A stretch of DNA of 64,000 bases from Nonomuraea rhodomycinica (lineage in GTDB: Bacteria; Actinomycetota; Actinomycetes; Streptosporangiales; Streptosporangiaceae): the NCBI RefSeq assembly GCF_013363995.1, contig NZ_JABWGO010000002.1, positions 124,001 through 188,000 of the forward strand, given 5' to 3'. Both the position numbers and the translations under genes were made by a program. The notes beneath the pieces are model-generated. The model saw nothing but the letters and a program-made list of their open reading frames with translations. It ran no database searches and was not told the origin of the DNA. Below, piece after piece: positions 7,935-16,527 of this stretch; position 1 is the first letter of the stretch; every line of letters begins with the position of its first letter.

Positions 7935-8986
7935 TGCGCGAACAGGGTCTCCCAGGCGTCCAGCACGCGGTCGGGGCGGAACGCCTCGGCCCGGGCGCGG
8001 GCGGCGGCGCCGAGCCGCCGCCGCTCCCGGGGCGAGCCGGCGAGCCGGCCCAGCTCCAGGGCGAACGCGCCGGTGTCGCCCGGCGGCACCAGCACCGGGC
8101 CCGCCGCGCGCACCCCGCCCGACACGTCGAACGCCACCGCGGGCACCCCGTGCGCCGCCGCCTCCAGCAGCGTCAGCGGCAGTCCCTCGTGCTCGCTGGT
8201 CAGCGCCACCAGCGAGGCGGCCAGGTATTCGCCGGTCATCCGCCCGGCGGGCACCCGCCCCCGGAACACCACCCGGTCGGCCACCCCCTCGCGCGCGGCG
8301 TGCGCCCGCAGCCGGTCCAGCTCGGCGCCGTCGCCGACGAGGTGCAGCTCCCAGGGCCGCGGCGCTCCGGAGGCCGCGAACGCGGTGATCAGCCGGTCGA
8401 ACCGCTTGACCCCCTCCAGGCGGCCCACGCCCAGCACGCGCGGGGCCTCCAGCGTGGCGGCCCGCTCGGGCCAGGCGGGCAGCGGGTTGGGCAGCGACCA
8501 GGTGTTGGGCAGCAGCGCCCCTTCGGAGAAGCGCCAGGCGTCGTCCTCGCTCAGGAACACCGCCTGGTCCAGGGCCGGGTAGCGGCTGCGGATGGAGTCC
8601 AGGTGCCAGCAGCCGCCCGCGTGCTCGTACGAGCCGTGGTACTGGCCGATCGAGCGGAGCCCGTCCGGCAGCAGCGGCGCCACCCGGGCCACCACGCTCG
8701 GCGAGGTCAGCACCGCGAACCCCGGCGAGCAGTCGCGCAGCAGCCGGGCCAGCCGCCGGTCGGCCCGCGCCCGCGCCAGGCGGCCGGACCGGCCCGGCCG
8801 GGCCCGGCTGACCACGTGCCGCCGGTAGCGGGGCTCGGCCACGTACCGGAACGGCGCGGCGGAGCGGTGCAGGCCGATCACCCGGACGTCGTGGCCGCGC
8901 CCGGCCAGGCCCTGGGCGAGGGTGTGCGTGACCCGCTGGATCCCGCCCAGCGTGTCGGCGTCCAGGCACACGAAGACGACGTTCAC
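7922..8986 (-). CDS. Glycosyltransferase family 4 (GT-B)
   Basis: Retaining GT-B glycosyltransferase of about 354 residues, cytoplasmic or membrane-associated. The N-terminus VNVVFVCLDADTLGGIQRVT carries the Gly-rich acceptor-domain loop. The C-terminal donor domain has VGRLEGVKRFDRLI, and the E-x7-E region reads SEHEGLPLTLLEAAAHGVP. The GTG at 8984-8986 overlaps the stop of the upstream GT2-TagF gene by 4 nt (GTGA), making a two-gene operon. Sugar donor and acceptor cannot be read from sequence. Its place beside TagF suggests glycosylation of the poly(polyol phosphate) chain. Confidence 0.84.
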   Translation of the reverse strand: MNVVFVCLDADTLGGIQRVTHTLAQGLAGRGHDVRVIGLHRSAAPFRYVAEPRYRRHVVSRARPGRSGRLARARADRRLARLLRDCSPGFAVLTSPSVVARVAPLLPDGLRSIGQYHGSYEHAGGCWHLDSIRSRYPALDQAVFLSEDDAWRFSEGALLPNTWSLPNPLPAWPERAATLEAPRVLGVGRLEGVKRFDRLITAFAASGAPRPWELHLVGDGAELDRLRAHAAREGVADRVVFRGRVPAGRMTGEYLAASLVALTSEHEGLPLTLLEAAAHGVPAVAFDVSGGVRAAGPVLVPPGDTGAFALELGRLAGSPRERRRLGAAARARAEAFRPDRVLDAWETLFAHVRR

Positions 8987-11652
8987 GCGGCCCTCCCCGT
9001 CCCGGGTCCGCGGCCCGGGTCCTCGAAGAAGGCCGTCACGACCCGGGAGGCCGCGTCGCCGCGCTCGTCGGCGCACCACAGCTCGCGGAAGGCCGCGTAC
9101 CGGGCCGCGTGGGCGGCGTGGACCTCGGCCAGGTCGCGCAGCCGGTCGATGAGCTCCCCGGTGGTCGTCACGCACGGGCCCGGGGCGATCGCCGGCAGGT
9201 CGTGATACACGCCGCGCTCACGCAGCCGGTAGTCGTCCCAGTCGTCGATGAGGAACAGCATCGGCTTGCCGGTGATCGCGTAGTCGCACATCACCGACGA
9301 GTAGTCGGTCAGCAGCGCGTCGGACGCCAGCATCAGGTCGTTGACCTCGGGATACGTCCCCGCCGGTCGGACGAAGTGCCGCAGGTGCTCCGGCACGGTG
9401 TACCGCTCGACCGGATGGGTGCGCAGGACCACCACCCATTCGCCGGCCAGCTCCTCGGCCATCAGCTCCAGGTCGGCCCGGACCGACGCGCCGCCGCTCT
9501 TGGCCCGGTCGCGGTAGGTGGGCGCGTACAGCAGGATCCTGCGGTCCGGCGGGATCTCCAGCCTGGCCCGGACGTCGGTCCGCGACACCCCGCGGACCAG
9601 CGCGTCGCAGCGCGGCGTGCCGTACCGGAGGATGGGGCCGGTGTAGCCGTTGGCGCGGGCGAACAGCCGCGAGAACTCCTCGCTGGGGGAGACGAGCGCG
9701 TCCCAGCGGGCGACCGCGGCGCGCCACACCTCGCGCGGCCGGTCGAAGTCGGAGCGCAGGTCGGGCGCGTCGAAGCCGATGGACTTGATGCCCTGCCCGT
9801 GCCAGGTCTGCAGATAGCGGGTACGGCGCGGCTTCGGGTAGTCGAGCGGGAAGCCGTGGCTGTCCACCCAGATGCCGGCGCGGGCCAGCGTCCAGACGTA
9901 GCGCCAGCTCCCGCGGCGCACCGCCCGCGACCCGGCGGGGACGTCCTCGCGGCCCCTGACCACCGACCAGACCGTCTCCACGGGCAGGCCACGCCGCTTG
10001 ACCTCGTCGTGGACGGCGCGCGGGCTGCCCGTGCAGCCCTTGCCGACGTCCGACTCGAACAGGGCGAGGTCGCGGCGCGCCGGCAGCAGCAGGGTCAGCG
10101 CGCGGTAGGCCAGCAGCTTGTGGCGCGGCCGGCCGGCGAACCTGATCAGCCTGCGGGCGATCCGGCGCGGCAGCGAGCGGACGTCCCTGCGCTCGCGGGC
10201 CCGCAGGTACGCGGTGTGGCCGCACGGTTCGAGCCGCACGCGGCGCAGGTCGATCGGCCGGGTGCCGGGAGGGACGATGAGCCGGTCGCAGGTCGTGTGG
10301 CCGGTCGCGAGGCTGGTGAAGGCGATGCGCGGCTCGCAGCCCCGCCGCACCGTGAACGTCACCTCGGTGGTGTAGCCGCCCTCGCCCGACGGGGCGGGCC
10401 GGATCGGCACCTCCTCGCCGCCGAGCCGCAGGCATGCCCGCCACTCCAGCGGCAGCGCACCGAACGGGTCGTACGTCCGCACGGTCATGCGCACCCGCTC
10501 GCCCTCGGCGGACAGCTCCGTCACCTCGTGCCGCAGGCGGCTCGCGCTGAAGGGCAGCTCGGCCAGCCGCAGGGAGGTGATGTCCATGCCGGGGGAGACG
10601 GTGGTGCCCCAGTACGTGCGCCCGCCGGCCCGGACCGCGGCGCGCGGCGGGGCGTGGTGGCCGGTCAGCGAGCCGGCGGCCACCATGAGGTCGTCGATCC
10701 GGTCCTCCAGGATGAGATGGCAGCACACCCGGGTCATCGGGTCGAGCCGGCCGACCACCTCGGCGGGGATCCGCTCCATGTACGGCCGCACGACCGCCGC
10801 GAACTCCTTGACCCACACCCGCTCGCGCCGCGGCAGCGGGTTGAGGTAGACGCGCAGGTCCTGGCGCAGGAACCGCTCCTGCCGGTCCGGCACCAGGTCG
10901 GCCAGGCCGTGCGCGCGCAGCACGTCGTCGCTGCGCCAGGCGGCGACGAGCCGGTGACGGACGTTCTCCATCTCGCGGATCCGCAGCGAGATGCTGGGCG
11001 GGCCGCACGCGCCGTCGCGCACCCGGTGCCACAGGTAGACGGGCCACGGCACGACCGCGAAGCGGCGGGCGACGGCGTACGCCTCGGTGGCGAAGACGTG
11101 GTCCTCGTAGTGGATGTCCTCGGGGAAGCGCAGCCGGTGCTCGCGCAGGAAGGACACCCGGTAGAGCTTGTTGGTGGTGAACGAGTCGAGGAACAGGCGG
11201 GGCTCCTCGCGGATGCCGTCCACGACCCTCCGGGCGGCGAACAGCTCGGGGTAGTAGGGCTCGCTCCGGCCGGACCACTCGTACAGGCGCGAGATCTGGC
11301 CGGAGACGAAGTCGGCGCCGGTGCGCCGGATCTCGGTGAGCAGGCTCTTGCAGGCGTGCGGCGGCAGCTCGTCGTCGCTGTCGAGGAACATGACGTACGG
11401 CGCGGCCGCGGCGTCGAGCCCGTCGTTGCGCGGGGCGCCGCAGCCGCCGCTGTTGACCTTCCGGCGCAGGTGGCGCACGCGCGGGTCCGACCGTACGAGC
11501 TCGGCGGCCACGCGGGCGGTGTCGTCCGTGCTCGCGTCGTCGGCGATGATCACTTCCAGGTCGTGCTGCGTCTGGCGGAGGACGGAGCGCACGGCCCGGG
11601 GCAGGCGGGCCGCGTCGTTGTAGGTGATCACGACGACCGTGCAGTCCGGCAT
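8983..11652 (-). CDS. GT2 - CDP-glycerol glycerophosphotransferase (TagF-like) fusion
   Basis: Bifunctional 889-residue protein for teichoic-acid-like polymer synthesis at the membrane. Residues 1 to about 230 are a GT2 domain (TVVVITYNDAARLPRAV, IIADDAST, MFLDSDDE). A middle beta-rich linker (about 330-470) contains SPGMDITSL. From about 520 to the end is a Glyphos_transf domain with the family marks YLQTWHGQGIKSIGFD, LLYAPTYRD, VVLRTHPV and LLTDYSSVMCDYA. It polymerises glycerol-phosphate or another polyol phosphate from the CDP-alcohol. AT-richer DNA and a CCCGAA/TTCGGG palindrome (11693-11705) lie upstream of the ATG. It is coupled to the GT4 gene downstream. Confidence 0.88.
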   Translation of the reverse strand: MPDCTVVVITYNDAARLPRAVRSVLRQTQHDLEVIIADDASTDDTARVAAELVRSDPRVRHLRRKVNSGGCGAPRNDGLDAAAAPYVMFLDSDDELPPHACKSLLTEIRRTGADFVSGQISRLYEWSGRSEPYYPELFAARRVVDGIREEPRLFLDSFTTNKLYRVSFLREHRLRFPEDIHYEDHVFATEAYAVARRFAVVPWPVYLWHRVRDGACGPPSISLRIREMENVRHRLVAAWRSDDVLRAHGLADLVPDRQERFLRQDLRVYLNPLPRRERVWVKEFAAVVRPYMERIPAEVVGRLDPMTRVCCHLILEDRIDDLMVAAGSLTGHHAPPRAAVRAGGRTYWGTTVSPGMDITSLRLAELPFSASRLRHEVTELSAEGERVRMTVRTYDPFGALPLEWRACLRLGGEEVPIRPAPSGEGGYTTEVTFTVRRGCEPRIAFTSLATGHTTCDRLIVPPGTRPIDLRRVRLEPCGHTAYLRARERRDVRSLPRRIARRLIRFAGRPRHKLLAYRALTLLLPARRDLALFESDVGKGCTGSPRAVHDEVKRRGLPVETVWSVVRGREDVPAGSRAVRRGSWRYVWTLARAGIWVDSHGFPLDYPKPRRTRYLQTWHGQGIKSIGFDAPDLRSDFDRPREVWRAAVARWDALVSPSEEFSRLFARANGYTGPILRYGTPRCDALVRGVSRTDVRARLEIPPDRRILLYAPTYRDRAKSGGASVRADLELMAEELAGEWVVVLRTHPVERYTVPEHLRHFVRPAGTYPEVNDLMLASDALLTDYSSVMCDYAITGKPMLFLIDDWDDYRLRERGVYHDLPAIAPGPCVTTTGELIDRLRDLAEVHAAHAARYAAFRELWCADERGDAASRVVTAFFEDPGRGPGTGRAA

Positions 11653-11692
11653 GCCGCCTCCCCCCGTGAGAGCGTCACGTGGGGAGGGGATT

Positions 11693-11705
11693 CCCGAAGT
11701 TCGGG
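11693..11705. promoter_or_regulatory. Palindrome upstream of the TagF-GT4 operon
   Basis: CCCGAA and TTCGGG flank a single G, 41 bp upstream of the ATG of the GT2-TagF gene, in a locally AT-richer stretch. It could be an operator or a small hairpin in the leader. No regulator is identified. Confidence 0.35.
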
Positions 11706-11744
11706 GTAACTTGTCCGGATTTAAGGTGTTTTGGGGATATCTAT

Positions 11745-11789
11745 CGCATCAGCCGCCTGATCGGCGGTCACCGCATCAGCCGCCTGATC
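11745..11789. repeat. 18-bp direct repeat (27-bp period) at coxG 3' end
   Basis: CGCATCAGCCGCCTGATC occurs at 11745-11762 and again at 11772-11789. The second copy encodes the last residues of CoxG on the minus strand and the first lies just past the stop (11768-11770). The downstream copy is therefore a non-coding echo of the gene tail. Confidence 0.9.
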
Positions 11790-12574
11790 AGCCAGATCGC
11801 GAACGCGAGCGCCACCAGCGCGCCCGCGACGGGCGCGAGCCGCTTCAGCAGCGGCGCGCCGGCGATCTCCAGCAGGTCCAGGGCCTCCTCGTCGGGACTG
11901 CGCGAGGTGCGCAGCGTGCCCGCCGGTCGCAGCTCCGGCTCCGGCTCGGTCTCGGGGACCGCGGTGAGATGCCGCTCGCCCGCCGCCGCCGGGGTGACCG
12001 GTCTGCCGGTGCCGGCCGCCCCGGCGGCCGGGGCCTTCGTCGGGGCCTCCGCCGGGGCTTCCGCCGAGGCGGGGACCGGGGCCGGGGCCTGTGGCTGTGC
12101 CGCCAGCGGAGCCTCGTGGGACGACTCGGCCAGCAGGTCGGCCAGGCTCGCCGCGAACCGGTCGATGAGCTTCTGGCCCACCTCCGCCATGACCCCGCGC
12201 CCGAACTGCGCGGGCCGCCCCGTCACCTGGAACGACGTCTCCACCGCCACGGCGGTCGTGCCGCCCGCGGCCGGGGTCAGCCGGGCCCTGACCGTGGCCG
12301 ACGCCGTGCCGGCCCCGCGCGCCTCCTTGCCCGACCCCTTGATCGTGAGCGTGTGGGAGTCCTTGTCCACGTCCTCGAACCGGGCCGTGCCGCGGTAGGT
12401 CACGGTGATGGGCCCCACCTTGACCTTCATCCGGCCGGTGAACTCGTCGCCCTCGAAGACGTCGAGCGTCGCGCCCGGCAGGCACGGCGCCACGCGCTCG
12501 ACGTCGAGCAGCACCGCCCATGCCTGCTCGACCGGGACCGGGACGGTGAACTCGTGCTCGAACCGCATCGCCAT
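11768..12574 (-). CDS. coxG: CoxG-like SRPBCC protein with membrane anchor
   Basis: CO dehydrogenase subunit G family, thought to tether or assist the molybdenum hydroxylase at the membrane. In 268 residues, an N-terminal SRPBCC/CoxG domain (about 1-150; FEHEFTVPVPVEQAWAVL at the start, CLPGATL near 35) is followed by an Ala/Pro/Glu-rich linker. A C-terminal transmembrane helix runs APVAGALVALAFAIWLIRR. The anchor fits the known role of CoxG as a membrane recruiter. ATG 12574 is chosen for GAGGAG nine bases upstream. It is the last gene of coxS-L-M-G, 67 bp after coxM. Confidence 0.85.
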   Translation of the reverse strand: MAMRFEHEFTVPVPVEQAWAVLLDVERVAPCLPGATLDVFEGDEFTGRMKVKVGPITVTYRGTARFEDVDKDSHTLTIKGSGKEARGAGTASATVRARLTPAAGGTTAVAVETSFQVTGRPAQFGRGVMAEVGQKLIDRFAASLADLLAESSHEAPLAAQPQAPAPVPASAEAPAEAPTKAPAAGAAGTGRPVTPAAAGERHLTAVPETEPEPELRPAGTLRTSRSPDEEALDLLEIAGAPLLKRLAPVAGALVALAFAIWLIRRLMR

Positions 12575-12641
12575 CGGAACGCTCCTCACCCTCGACACTA
12601 CGTCCGTACGGGGACGCCCGGAAGGGGCGCCCCCGCTCGCG

Positions 12642-13496
12642 TCACGGCGCCCCGGCGGCCTTGCCGATCGCGCGGTAGGTCAGCACCTTGGCCAGGTGCC
12701 TGCGGTAGTCGGGCTGCGCGTGCAGGTCCGCCGGGGGCGAGGTGCCCTCGGCCGCCGCCTCGCAGGCCGGCCGTACCTGCTCGCCGACCTCCACGCCGCG
12801 CAGCGCGGCCTCGACCGCACGGGCCCGCAACGGCGTCGAGCCCATGTTCGTCAGGCCGACGCGGGCCTCCTGGATGGCGCCGTTGGAGCGCTTGACGGCC
12901 GCGGCCACGCCCACGATCGCCCACGCCTGGGCGGTCCGGTGGAACTTCTCGTAGTGGTAGCCCCAGCCCTCGCCCAGCTTCGGGATCCGCACCCCGGCCA
13001 GGATCTCGCCCGGCCGCAGCGACGACTCCAGGTAGTCCACGAAGAACTCCGCGGCCGGGATGTCCCGCTCGCCGCGCTCCGAACGGGCCACGAACACTCC
13101 GTCCAGCGCCAGCACCACCGCCGGCAGGTCGCCCGCCGGGTCGCCGTGCGCCAGCGAGCCGCCGAACGTGCCGCGGTGCCGCACCGCCGGGTCGGCCACC
13201 GTGGCGGTGGCCATCGCCACCAGCGGGCAGGCCGCGTTGACGACGGGTGAGCGCATCACCTCGTCGTGCGTGGTCATCGCGCCGATGTGGACGTGGTCGC
13301 CCCGGTCCTCGACGCCCGACAGCCCGGGCAGCCGGCCGATGTCGACCAGCGTCGTCGGGTACGACAGCCGCAGCCGCAGCAGCGGCAGCAGCGACTGGCC
13401 GCCGGCCAGCACCTTGGCGTCCTCGTCGGAGGCCAGCGCCTGGCACGCCTCCTCCAGCGAGTCGGCGCGCAGGTAGTCGAACCGCGCAGGGATCAT
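12642..13496 (-). CDS. coxM: Molybdenum hydroxylase FAD subunit (CoxM type)
   Basis: Medium FAD-binding subunit that passes electrons from the iron-sulfur subunit to the acceptor. The 284-residue protein has the FAD_binding_5 marks AGGQSLLPLLRLR (about 32-44), the pyrophosphate loop ATVADPAVRHRGTFGGSLAHGDP (shown in part: TFGGSLAH) and a CO_deh_flav_C domain from about 175. The ATG overlaps the coxL stop by 4 nt. Order S-L-M is the order reported for form II clusters, whereas form I uses M-S-L. Length is normal. Confidence 0.88.
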   Translation of the reverse strand: MIPARFDYLRADSLEEACQALASDEDAKVLAGGQSLLPLLRLRLSYPTTLVDIGRLPGLSGVEDRGDHVHIGAMTTHDEVMRSPVVNAACPLVAMATATVADPAVRHRGTFGGSLAHGDPAGDLPAVVLALDGVFVARSERGERDIPAAEFFVDYLESSLRPGEILAGVRIPKLGEGWGYHYEKFHRTAQAWAIVGVAAAVKRSNGAIQEARVGLTNMGSTPLRARAVEAALRGVEVGEQVRPACEAAAEGTSPPADLHAQPDYRRHLAKVLTYRAIGKAAGAP

Positions 13497-15904
13497 GACC
13501 GCTCTCCTCCCCTGGTGCCCTGGACCGCCCGCCACACGCGCTCCGGCGTGCAGGGCATCTGGACGTCGCGGACGCCGCGCGGGCGCAGCGCGTCCACGAC
13601 CGCGTTCACGACGGCCGGCGTGGAGGCGATCGTGCCCGCCTCGCCCACGCCCTTGACGCCCAGCGGGTTGCCCGTGGAAGGCGTCTCGGTGCGGTCCGTC
13701 GTGAAGGCCGGCAGGTCGGCCGCCGACGGCAGCAGGTAGTCGGCCATCGTCGCGGTCAGCAGGTTGCCGTCCGCGTCGTACACCGCCTCCTCGAACAGCG
13801 CCTGGGCGACGCCCTGCGCGATGCCGCCGTGGACCTGCCCCTCGACGATCAGCGGGTTGACGACCTTGCCGACGTCGTCCACCGCGACGTACGAGCGGAT
13901 CTTGACCATGCCCGTCTCGGTGTCCACCTCGACCGCGCACAGGTGGGTGCCGTGCGGGAAGGAGTAGTTGTCCGGGTCGAACGTCGCGTCGGAGTCCAGC
14001 CGCGCCTCGACGCCCTCGGGCAGGTCGTGCGCCGTGAACGCGGCGAACGCCAGCTCCTGGATCGTCTTGCTCGCCCCGGTGCCCCGCACCTTGAACGCCC
14101 CGGCCTCGAACTCCAGGTCGTCCGGCGAGCACTCCAGCAGGTGCGCGGCCAGCTTCCTGGCCTTGTCCTTGACCTTCTCGCACGCCTGGAGCACCGCGAC
14201 GCCGCCGATGACCAGCGAGCGCGAGCCGTAGGTGTCCATGCCCTTGTGCGCGACCGCCGTGTCGCCGTGCAGCACCGTGATGTCGTCGAACGGCACGCCG
14301 AGCGCGTCTGCGGCGATCTGGCTCCACGACGTCACGTGCCCCTGCCCGTGCGGCGAGGTGCCGGTGATGACCTCGACCTTGCCGGTGGGCAGCATGCGCA
14401 CCGAGCCGTGCTCCCAGCCGCCGGCGCCGTAGTTGGCCATGCCGAGCAGGCGCGACGGCGCCAGGCCGCACATCTCGGTGTAGGTGCTGACGCCGATGCC
14501 GAGCTGCACCGGGTCGCCCCTGTCGCGCCGGTCGGCCTGCTCGGCCCGCAGCTTGTCGTAGCCGAACAGCGCCATCGCGCGCTCCGTGGCCGCCTCGTAG
14601 TTGCCCGAGTCGTAGGTCAGTCCGGAGACCGTGGTGTACGGGAACTCGTCGTGCCGGATCCAGTTGCGCCGCCGCGCCTCCAGCGGGTCGATCCCCAGCT
14701 CGGCGGCCAGCTCGTCCATGACGCGCTCGATGGCGTACGTCGCCTCCGGCCGGCCCGCGCCCCGGTAGGCGTCGGTCGGCATCTTCGTGGTGAAGACGCC
14801 CGTGCAGGCGAACTCGTAGGCGTCCATCTTGTAGATGCCGTTGAACATCGACGCCCCCAGCATCGGCACCCCGGGGGTGACGAGCATGAGGTAGGCGCCC
14901 ATGTCGGCCAGCAGCTCCACCCGCAGGCCGCGGATGCGGCCGTCGGCCTCGGCCGCCAGCCGTACGTGCTGGATCTGGTCGCGGCCGTGGTGGACCGTCA
15001 GGTTGCCCTCGCTGCGCGACTCGCTCCACTTGACCGGGCGGCCGAGCCGGCGGGTCAGCAGCAGGCACAGCACCTCCTCGGCCGTGACCTGGAGCTTCGA
15101 GCCGAAGCCGCCGCCCACGTCCGGCGCGATGACCCGCAGCCGGTGCTCGGGGATGCCGGTGGTGACCGCCAGCATGACCCGCAGCACGTGCGGGATCTGC
15201 GTGGACGACCAGAGCGTGAACGTGTCGCCGTCGGTGCTCGCGAGCACCGCGCGCGGCTCCATCGCGCTCGGGATCAGCCGCTGCTGGATGTAGGTACGGT
15301 CGATGAGCACCGGCGCGTCCCGGAACGCGGCCTCCACGTCGCCCGAGGTGATCGTGGTGCTGAACGCCTTGTTGCCGCTCTCGTGCACCTTCGGGCTGTC
15401 GGGGGTGAGCGCGTCGTGCATGTCCATGACCGCCGGCAGCGGCTCGTAGTCGACCTCGACGGCCTCCAGGGCGTCGGCGGCCCGGTAGCGGTCGGTGGCC
15501 ACCACGCACGCCACGGCCTCGCCGACGTAGCGCACCTCCGACACCGCCATCGGCGGGTGGTCGGGGATCACGATGTCCTCGCTCACCGGCCACGCGCACG
15601 GCAGGCTGCCCTGCTCGTCCGCGAAGTCCCGGCCGCTGAAGGCCGCCAGCACGCCGGGCAGCTCCCGCGCGGCCGAGACGTCCACCCGGGTGATCCGGGC
15701 GTGCGCCATCGGGCTGCGCAGGAACATCACCTGGACCATGCCCGGCTGCTGGAGGTTGTCCGTCCAGCGGGTGTGCCCGGTCAGCAGCCGGGCGTCCTCC
15801 TTGCGCCTGCGGGCCCGGCCGATCTCCCGGCGGCCCGACGGCTCGGCGACCTGGCCGCTCTCCGCGATCTGCTCGCCGACCAGTCCGGCGTCCAGCTCGG
15901 TCAT
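13493..15904 (-). CDS. coxL: Form II CO dehydrogenase-like molybdopterin large subunit
   Basis: Large catalytic subunit of a xanthine-oxidase-family molybdenum hydroxylase, 803 residues. An Ald_Xan_dh_C domain (about 40-150) is followed by the molybdopterin-binding region, with APDVGGGFGSK, GQGHVTSW and the C-terminal GVKGVGEAG containing the active-site Glu. The active-site loop reads AYRGAGR, the signature of form II (putative) CoxL. Form I enzymes that oxidise atmospheric CO have AYRCSFR and a copper-bound Cys, absent here. The true substrate may therefore not be CO. ATG 15904 overlaps the coxS stop by 4 nt. Confidence 0.9.
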   Translation of the reverse strand: MTELDAGLVGEQIAESGQVAEPSGRREIGRARRRKEDARLLTGHTRWTDNLQQPGMVQVMFLRSPMAHARITRVDVSAARELPGVLAAFSGRDFADEQGSLPCAWPVSEDIVIPDHPPMAVSEVRYVGEAVACVVATDRYRAADALEAVEVDYEPLPAVMDMHDALTPDSPKVHESGNKAFSTTITSGDVEAAFRDAPVLIDRTYIQQRLIPSAMEPRAVLASTDGDTFTLWSSTQIPHVLRVMLAVTTGIPEHRLRVIAPDVGGGFGSKLQVTAEEVLCLLLTRRLGRPVKWSESRSEGNLTVHHGRDQIQHVRLAAEADGRIRGLRVELLADMGAYLMLVTPGVPMLGASMFNGIYKMDAYEFACTGVFTTKMPTDAYRGAGRPEATYAIERVMDELAAELGIDPLEARRRNWIRHDEFPYTTVSGLTYDSGNYEAATERAMALFGYDKLRAEQADRRDRGDPVQLGIGVSTYTEMCGLAPSRLLGMANYGAGGWEHGSVRMLPTGKVEVITGTSPHGQGHVTSWSQIAADALGVPFDDITVLHGDTAVAHKGMDTYGSRSLVIGGVAVLQACEKVKDKARKLAAHLLECSPDDLEFEAGAFKVRGTGASKTIQELAFAAFTAHDLPEGVEARLDSDATFDPDNYSFPHGTHLCAVEVDTETGMVKIRSYVAVDDVGKVVNPLIVEGQVHGGIAQGVAQALFEEAVYDADGNLLTATMADYLLPSAADLPAFTTDRTETPSTGNPLGVKGVGEAGTIASTPAVVNAVVDALRPRGVRDVQMPCTPERVWRAVQGTRGGERS

Positions 15905-16383
15905 GACGTCCGCACCTCCTGCCCCATCTCCTGGGCGCCCCGCTTCACCGCGCGCACGATGTTGCAGTAGCCGGTGCACCGGCACAGGTTGCCCTCCAGG
16001 CCGTGCCGGATCGTCTCCTCCGACGGGTCGGGGTCGTTCCTGAGCAGGTCGATCGCCGCCATGACCATGCCCGGCGTGCAGTAGCCGCACTGCAGTGCGT
16101 GCTCCTCGTGGAAGGCCCGCTGCATCGGGTGCATGGACCCGTCCGCGCCGAGGCCCTCGATCGTGACGACGTCGCAGCCGTCGGCCTGGACCGCGAGGAC
16201 GGAGCAGCTCTTGGCGCTCCTGCCGTCCAGCATCACGGTGCAGGCTCCGCAGTTGCTGGTGTCACAGCCGATGGGTGTGCCGGTCTTGCCCAGCCGCTCT
16301 CGTAGGAGGTGGACGAGGAGGAGCCGTGGCTCCACGTCCTCCTCGTACCTGATCCCATCGACGGTGATGGTGATGCGGGGCAT
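15901..16383 (-). CDS. coxS: Molybdenum hydroxylase [2Fe-2S] subunit (CoxS type)
   Basis: Small iron-sulfur subunit, 160 residues, carrying two [2Fe-2S] clusters between molybdenum site and FAD. The plant-ferredoxin-type cluster ligands are in [12 protein letters not shown] plus a later Cys (SCSVLA). The second cluster uses QCGYCTPGM and [10 protein letters not shown]. Length and motif spacing are standard. It is the first gene of the operon. GGGAGGA stands just before the ATG at 16381-16383, and the promoter should lie in the 16384-16527 gap. No coxD, E or F maturation genes are adjacent. Confidence 0.92.
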   Translation of the reverse strand: MPRITITVDGIRYEEDVEPRLLLVHLLRERLGKTGTPIGCDTSNCGACTVMLDGRSAKSCSVLAVQADGCDVVTIEGLGADGSMHPMQRAFHEEHALQCGYCTPGMVMAAIDLLRNDPDPSEETIRHGLEGNLCRCTGYCNIVRAVKRGAQEMGQEVRTS

Positions 16384-16433
16384 GAGTCCTCCCTCGACGC
16401 GGGGGGGAATAAGTGGATAAATGCCAAATTACG

Positions 16434-16449
16434 CCGGGCTTTTTCCCGG
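16434..16449. terminator. Short hairpin with T-run loop between small membrane gene and cox operon
   Basis: CCGGG and CCCGG arms flank CTTTTT, between the gene ending at 16528 and the cox start at 16383. It is small, so it could be a weak terminator or a leader element of the cox transcript. Confidence 0.35.
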
Positions 16450-16527
16450 TCAAGGGTTCACTTACCCCGTACCACTCGTTCCCACGACCCCGCGGAGGCG
16501 GCCGCGTCCCCGGAGGGGACGCGAGGC

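Noticed and set aside
5811..8969. 1052-codon open frame on the minus strand
   Set aside because: Runs antisense across the CDP-alcohol transferase and sulfotransferase and then out of frame through the GT4 gene; no ribosome site or family.
9109..11709. 866-codon plus-strand frame
   Set aside because: Antisense to the GT2-TagF gene, which has clear motifs in both domains.
12642..15599. Very long frame joining coxM to the coxL region
   Set aside because: Only its last part is the real coxM. The upstream part is coxL read in the wrong frame.
13493..15904. Calling this a proven CO dehydrogenase
   Set aside because: The loop is AYRGAGR (form II), so CO as the natural substrate is not supported by sequence alone.
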